DNA of 64,000 bases from Motacilla alba alba. Lineage: Eukaryota; Chordata; Aves; Passeriformes; Motacillidae. Numbering within the stretch: position 1 is the stretch's first letter; each line of letters begins with the position of its first letter. The DNA lies in contig NC_052018.1 in the NCBI RefSeq assembly GCF_015832195.1, forward strand, positions 33,632,115 through 33,696,114, in the 5' to 3' direction. The notes beneath the pieces were generated by a model. It was not told the DNA's origin. It searched no databases and was given only the letters and a program-made list of their open reading frames with translations. The position numbers and the translations under genes are program-made. Below, in pieces: positions 62,301 to 64,000 of this stretch.

Positions 62301-64000
62301 TGGAGAAGCATATTTATGGCTAAGTAGCAACTCCTCCATGCCCTCAAATTTATACAACTTATCAGTCATGCCTCACATCCTAATTGCACAATTTAGTCAT
62401 ATCCACAAATAGCTGAGCAATACCCTGCATAAAAATATTCCTTAAAGTGTATCTTGAGGTGTTTGTTAGCAAAATTAGATGGTCGTTTCCATCCCAGTGT
62501 TGGGTACAACACTTGTAGACTCATCTGGTCTATATTCACCATAGCAAGTGTAAGGAACAGGATGTCTGGCTGCTGCACTGAGGTTTTCATAGGCTAGGAC
62601 AAAGCTATTTCTATAAACATATTTTTAAGATTAACATGACACAACAGAGCAGGATTATTCCCCAGTCCAAAGAGTTTGAACTCTATAAGTTCTGTGGTGA
62701 AACATTTGGCTGCAGTGTAAACATATCCCTTGGGACAAGTTCTGTCTGTATGGATACACAAATGTCAACAGGAATGTATCAGTAATGCTAAAATATGGAC
62801 CAGACTTGTCCATAAGGTTTTGTCCAGATGATGAGCCTTAACAGAATGGGGGGAAAGGAGGAGAGGGGAAAAGCATATATTGAAGTCTAATTATTTCATT
62901 GTGTTTATATTTTGGTTCAAAAACACTTAATGGATTAGTACATGTGGAACTAATAAGTATTTCAAATTGGATACGTTTTGAGCTATTCAAGAGTGAAAAA
63001 GCATCCTAAACAATAAGCTTTGGATTTTATACCTTCTATGTGTAGACTGTACAGAACCAGACAAAATTTGATCAAAAATATGGTCCTAAAAATTCATTTC
63101 TAATTCTAATGTTTAAAAATATTATTATTTTCTATTGTTATAATTATTTAGAAACACTCTGGAGTGCTTAGAAGCTCTCAAGACTGCATTTATGTGAAAA
63201 AGTGCATACACAAGAAAAACACACTTCATGATGGAAACACACACTTGACTCTAACTATAACATAGCCAGGGGCACCATTATAATGATGAAGACCTCACTT
63301 GAGATGTCCTTTCTGCATGCACACATTGATTTTTAAATACCAATTCACAGTCAACAAAAAGACAGATTCAAGCAGCTTATACCAGCAATTCCTAGCAACC
63401 TACAGAATTAATTCACTTATCAAGAAGACTTTAATCCTGCTTCCAGTGATTATGAATCATCATGAAATCCATGATTTATGAGATAATTTTATAAATCGTA
63501 GTAGCTACTGTACTATGAAAATAAAACTATAGCGCTGGATAAAATATGGTTTGACTCTTTCAGATTTTAGCTGTAAAATCTCTGGGACTTTATAGACCCA
63601 GCTTTAGCTCAGATCTCTCAGCTTAAATTCCCAAGGTGGAGGCCACATTTATTTCCAATCCACATTTATTGCTTCTAACACTATGCACTTTCAAAATGTA
63701 AAAATATTATTTTTCCAAACTGAGAAATGCCCATGATTAACCCTGCACTCTTTGTATGTTAGCTTTAGGAAAAGGCCATAGGGTGCATACTGCTCAGAGT
63801 CCAGCTCCCCCAGGTTTTGATGCCTCTCTGGAACACTCCTTGAAGCATTACTGTGGGGTCAGGTTTTGTGAGATAAGAGAGAAAAGTCACTGAAGTCCTG
63901 GATCTCTGGGGGCAAAACATGTTTTCTGCAATGACAATGGAAAAATGCAGAATGAAAACTATTTCAACTTTTGCTTAAATGAGAAATGAGCAGAGCAGAA
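59353..64000. other. Gene-free AT-rich DNA
   Basis: No repeat, RNA gene or exon is recognised. Short items only: an (AC)6 run at about 60169-60179 and an (ACAG)n run at about 61071-61085. Open frames do not exceed about 80 codons. Confidence 0.55.

Overview
This window looks like eukaryotic nuclear DNA from a bird, most likely a gene-poor intergenic stretch or the inside of a very long intron. The strongest evidence is three copies of the CR1 (chicken repeat 1) non-LTR retrotransposon at about 21.28-21.43 kb, 46.83-47.01 kb and 58.37-59.35 kb. All have avian-type 3' ends ending in variants of the ATTCTRTG octamer. A palindromic relic at about 29.49-29.56 kb resembles short inverted-repeat elements known from birds, crocodilians and turtles. 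The base composition is AT-rich, CpG is scarce, A and T runs are frequent and no long reading frame exists. There is no sign of a bacterial, archaeal, phage or organellar genome: no operons, rRNA, tRNA or CRISPR arrays.

No gene could be identified with confidence. The longest unspliced frames are about 100-150 codons, roughly what AT-rich non-coding DNA of this length gives by chance, and the longest (152 codons at 58839-59297, minus strand) lies inside a decayed CR1 element. A few places look like exons or regulatory DNA and are listed as low-confidence candidates. They are a signal-peptide-like 22-codon exon with a donor site on the minus strand at 5.34-5.41 kb; a CpG cluster at 22.77-22.97 kb with a good Kozak start on one strand and a strong splice donor on the other; an 87-base phase 1-1 exon candidate at 28.69-28.78 kb; a two-exon candidate at 37.04-37.39 kb; and an open frame with unusual CpG and CGN arginine codons at 38.61-38.87 kb.

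Layout: 0-21 kb is unique AT-rich DNA with homopolymer runs and one heptamer array. 21-30 kb holds a CR1 fragment, the CpG cluster, twin AT hairpins, an AT-rich duplication, the 87-base candidate exon and the palindromic relic. 30-46 kb is mostly unique sequence with A-rich simple repeats and the 37-39 kb candidates. 46-51 kb holds a CR1 3' end and a pair of diverged direct repeats of unknown family 1.75 kb apart. 51-58 kb is AT-rich with a TTATG pentamer array. 58-59.4 kb holds the longest CR1, and 59.4-64 kb shows nothing recognisable. No set of genes working together could be recognised, and no convincing new biological system was found. All calls come from reading by eye; no alignment, gene prediction or conservation score was available.
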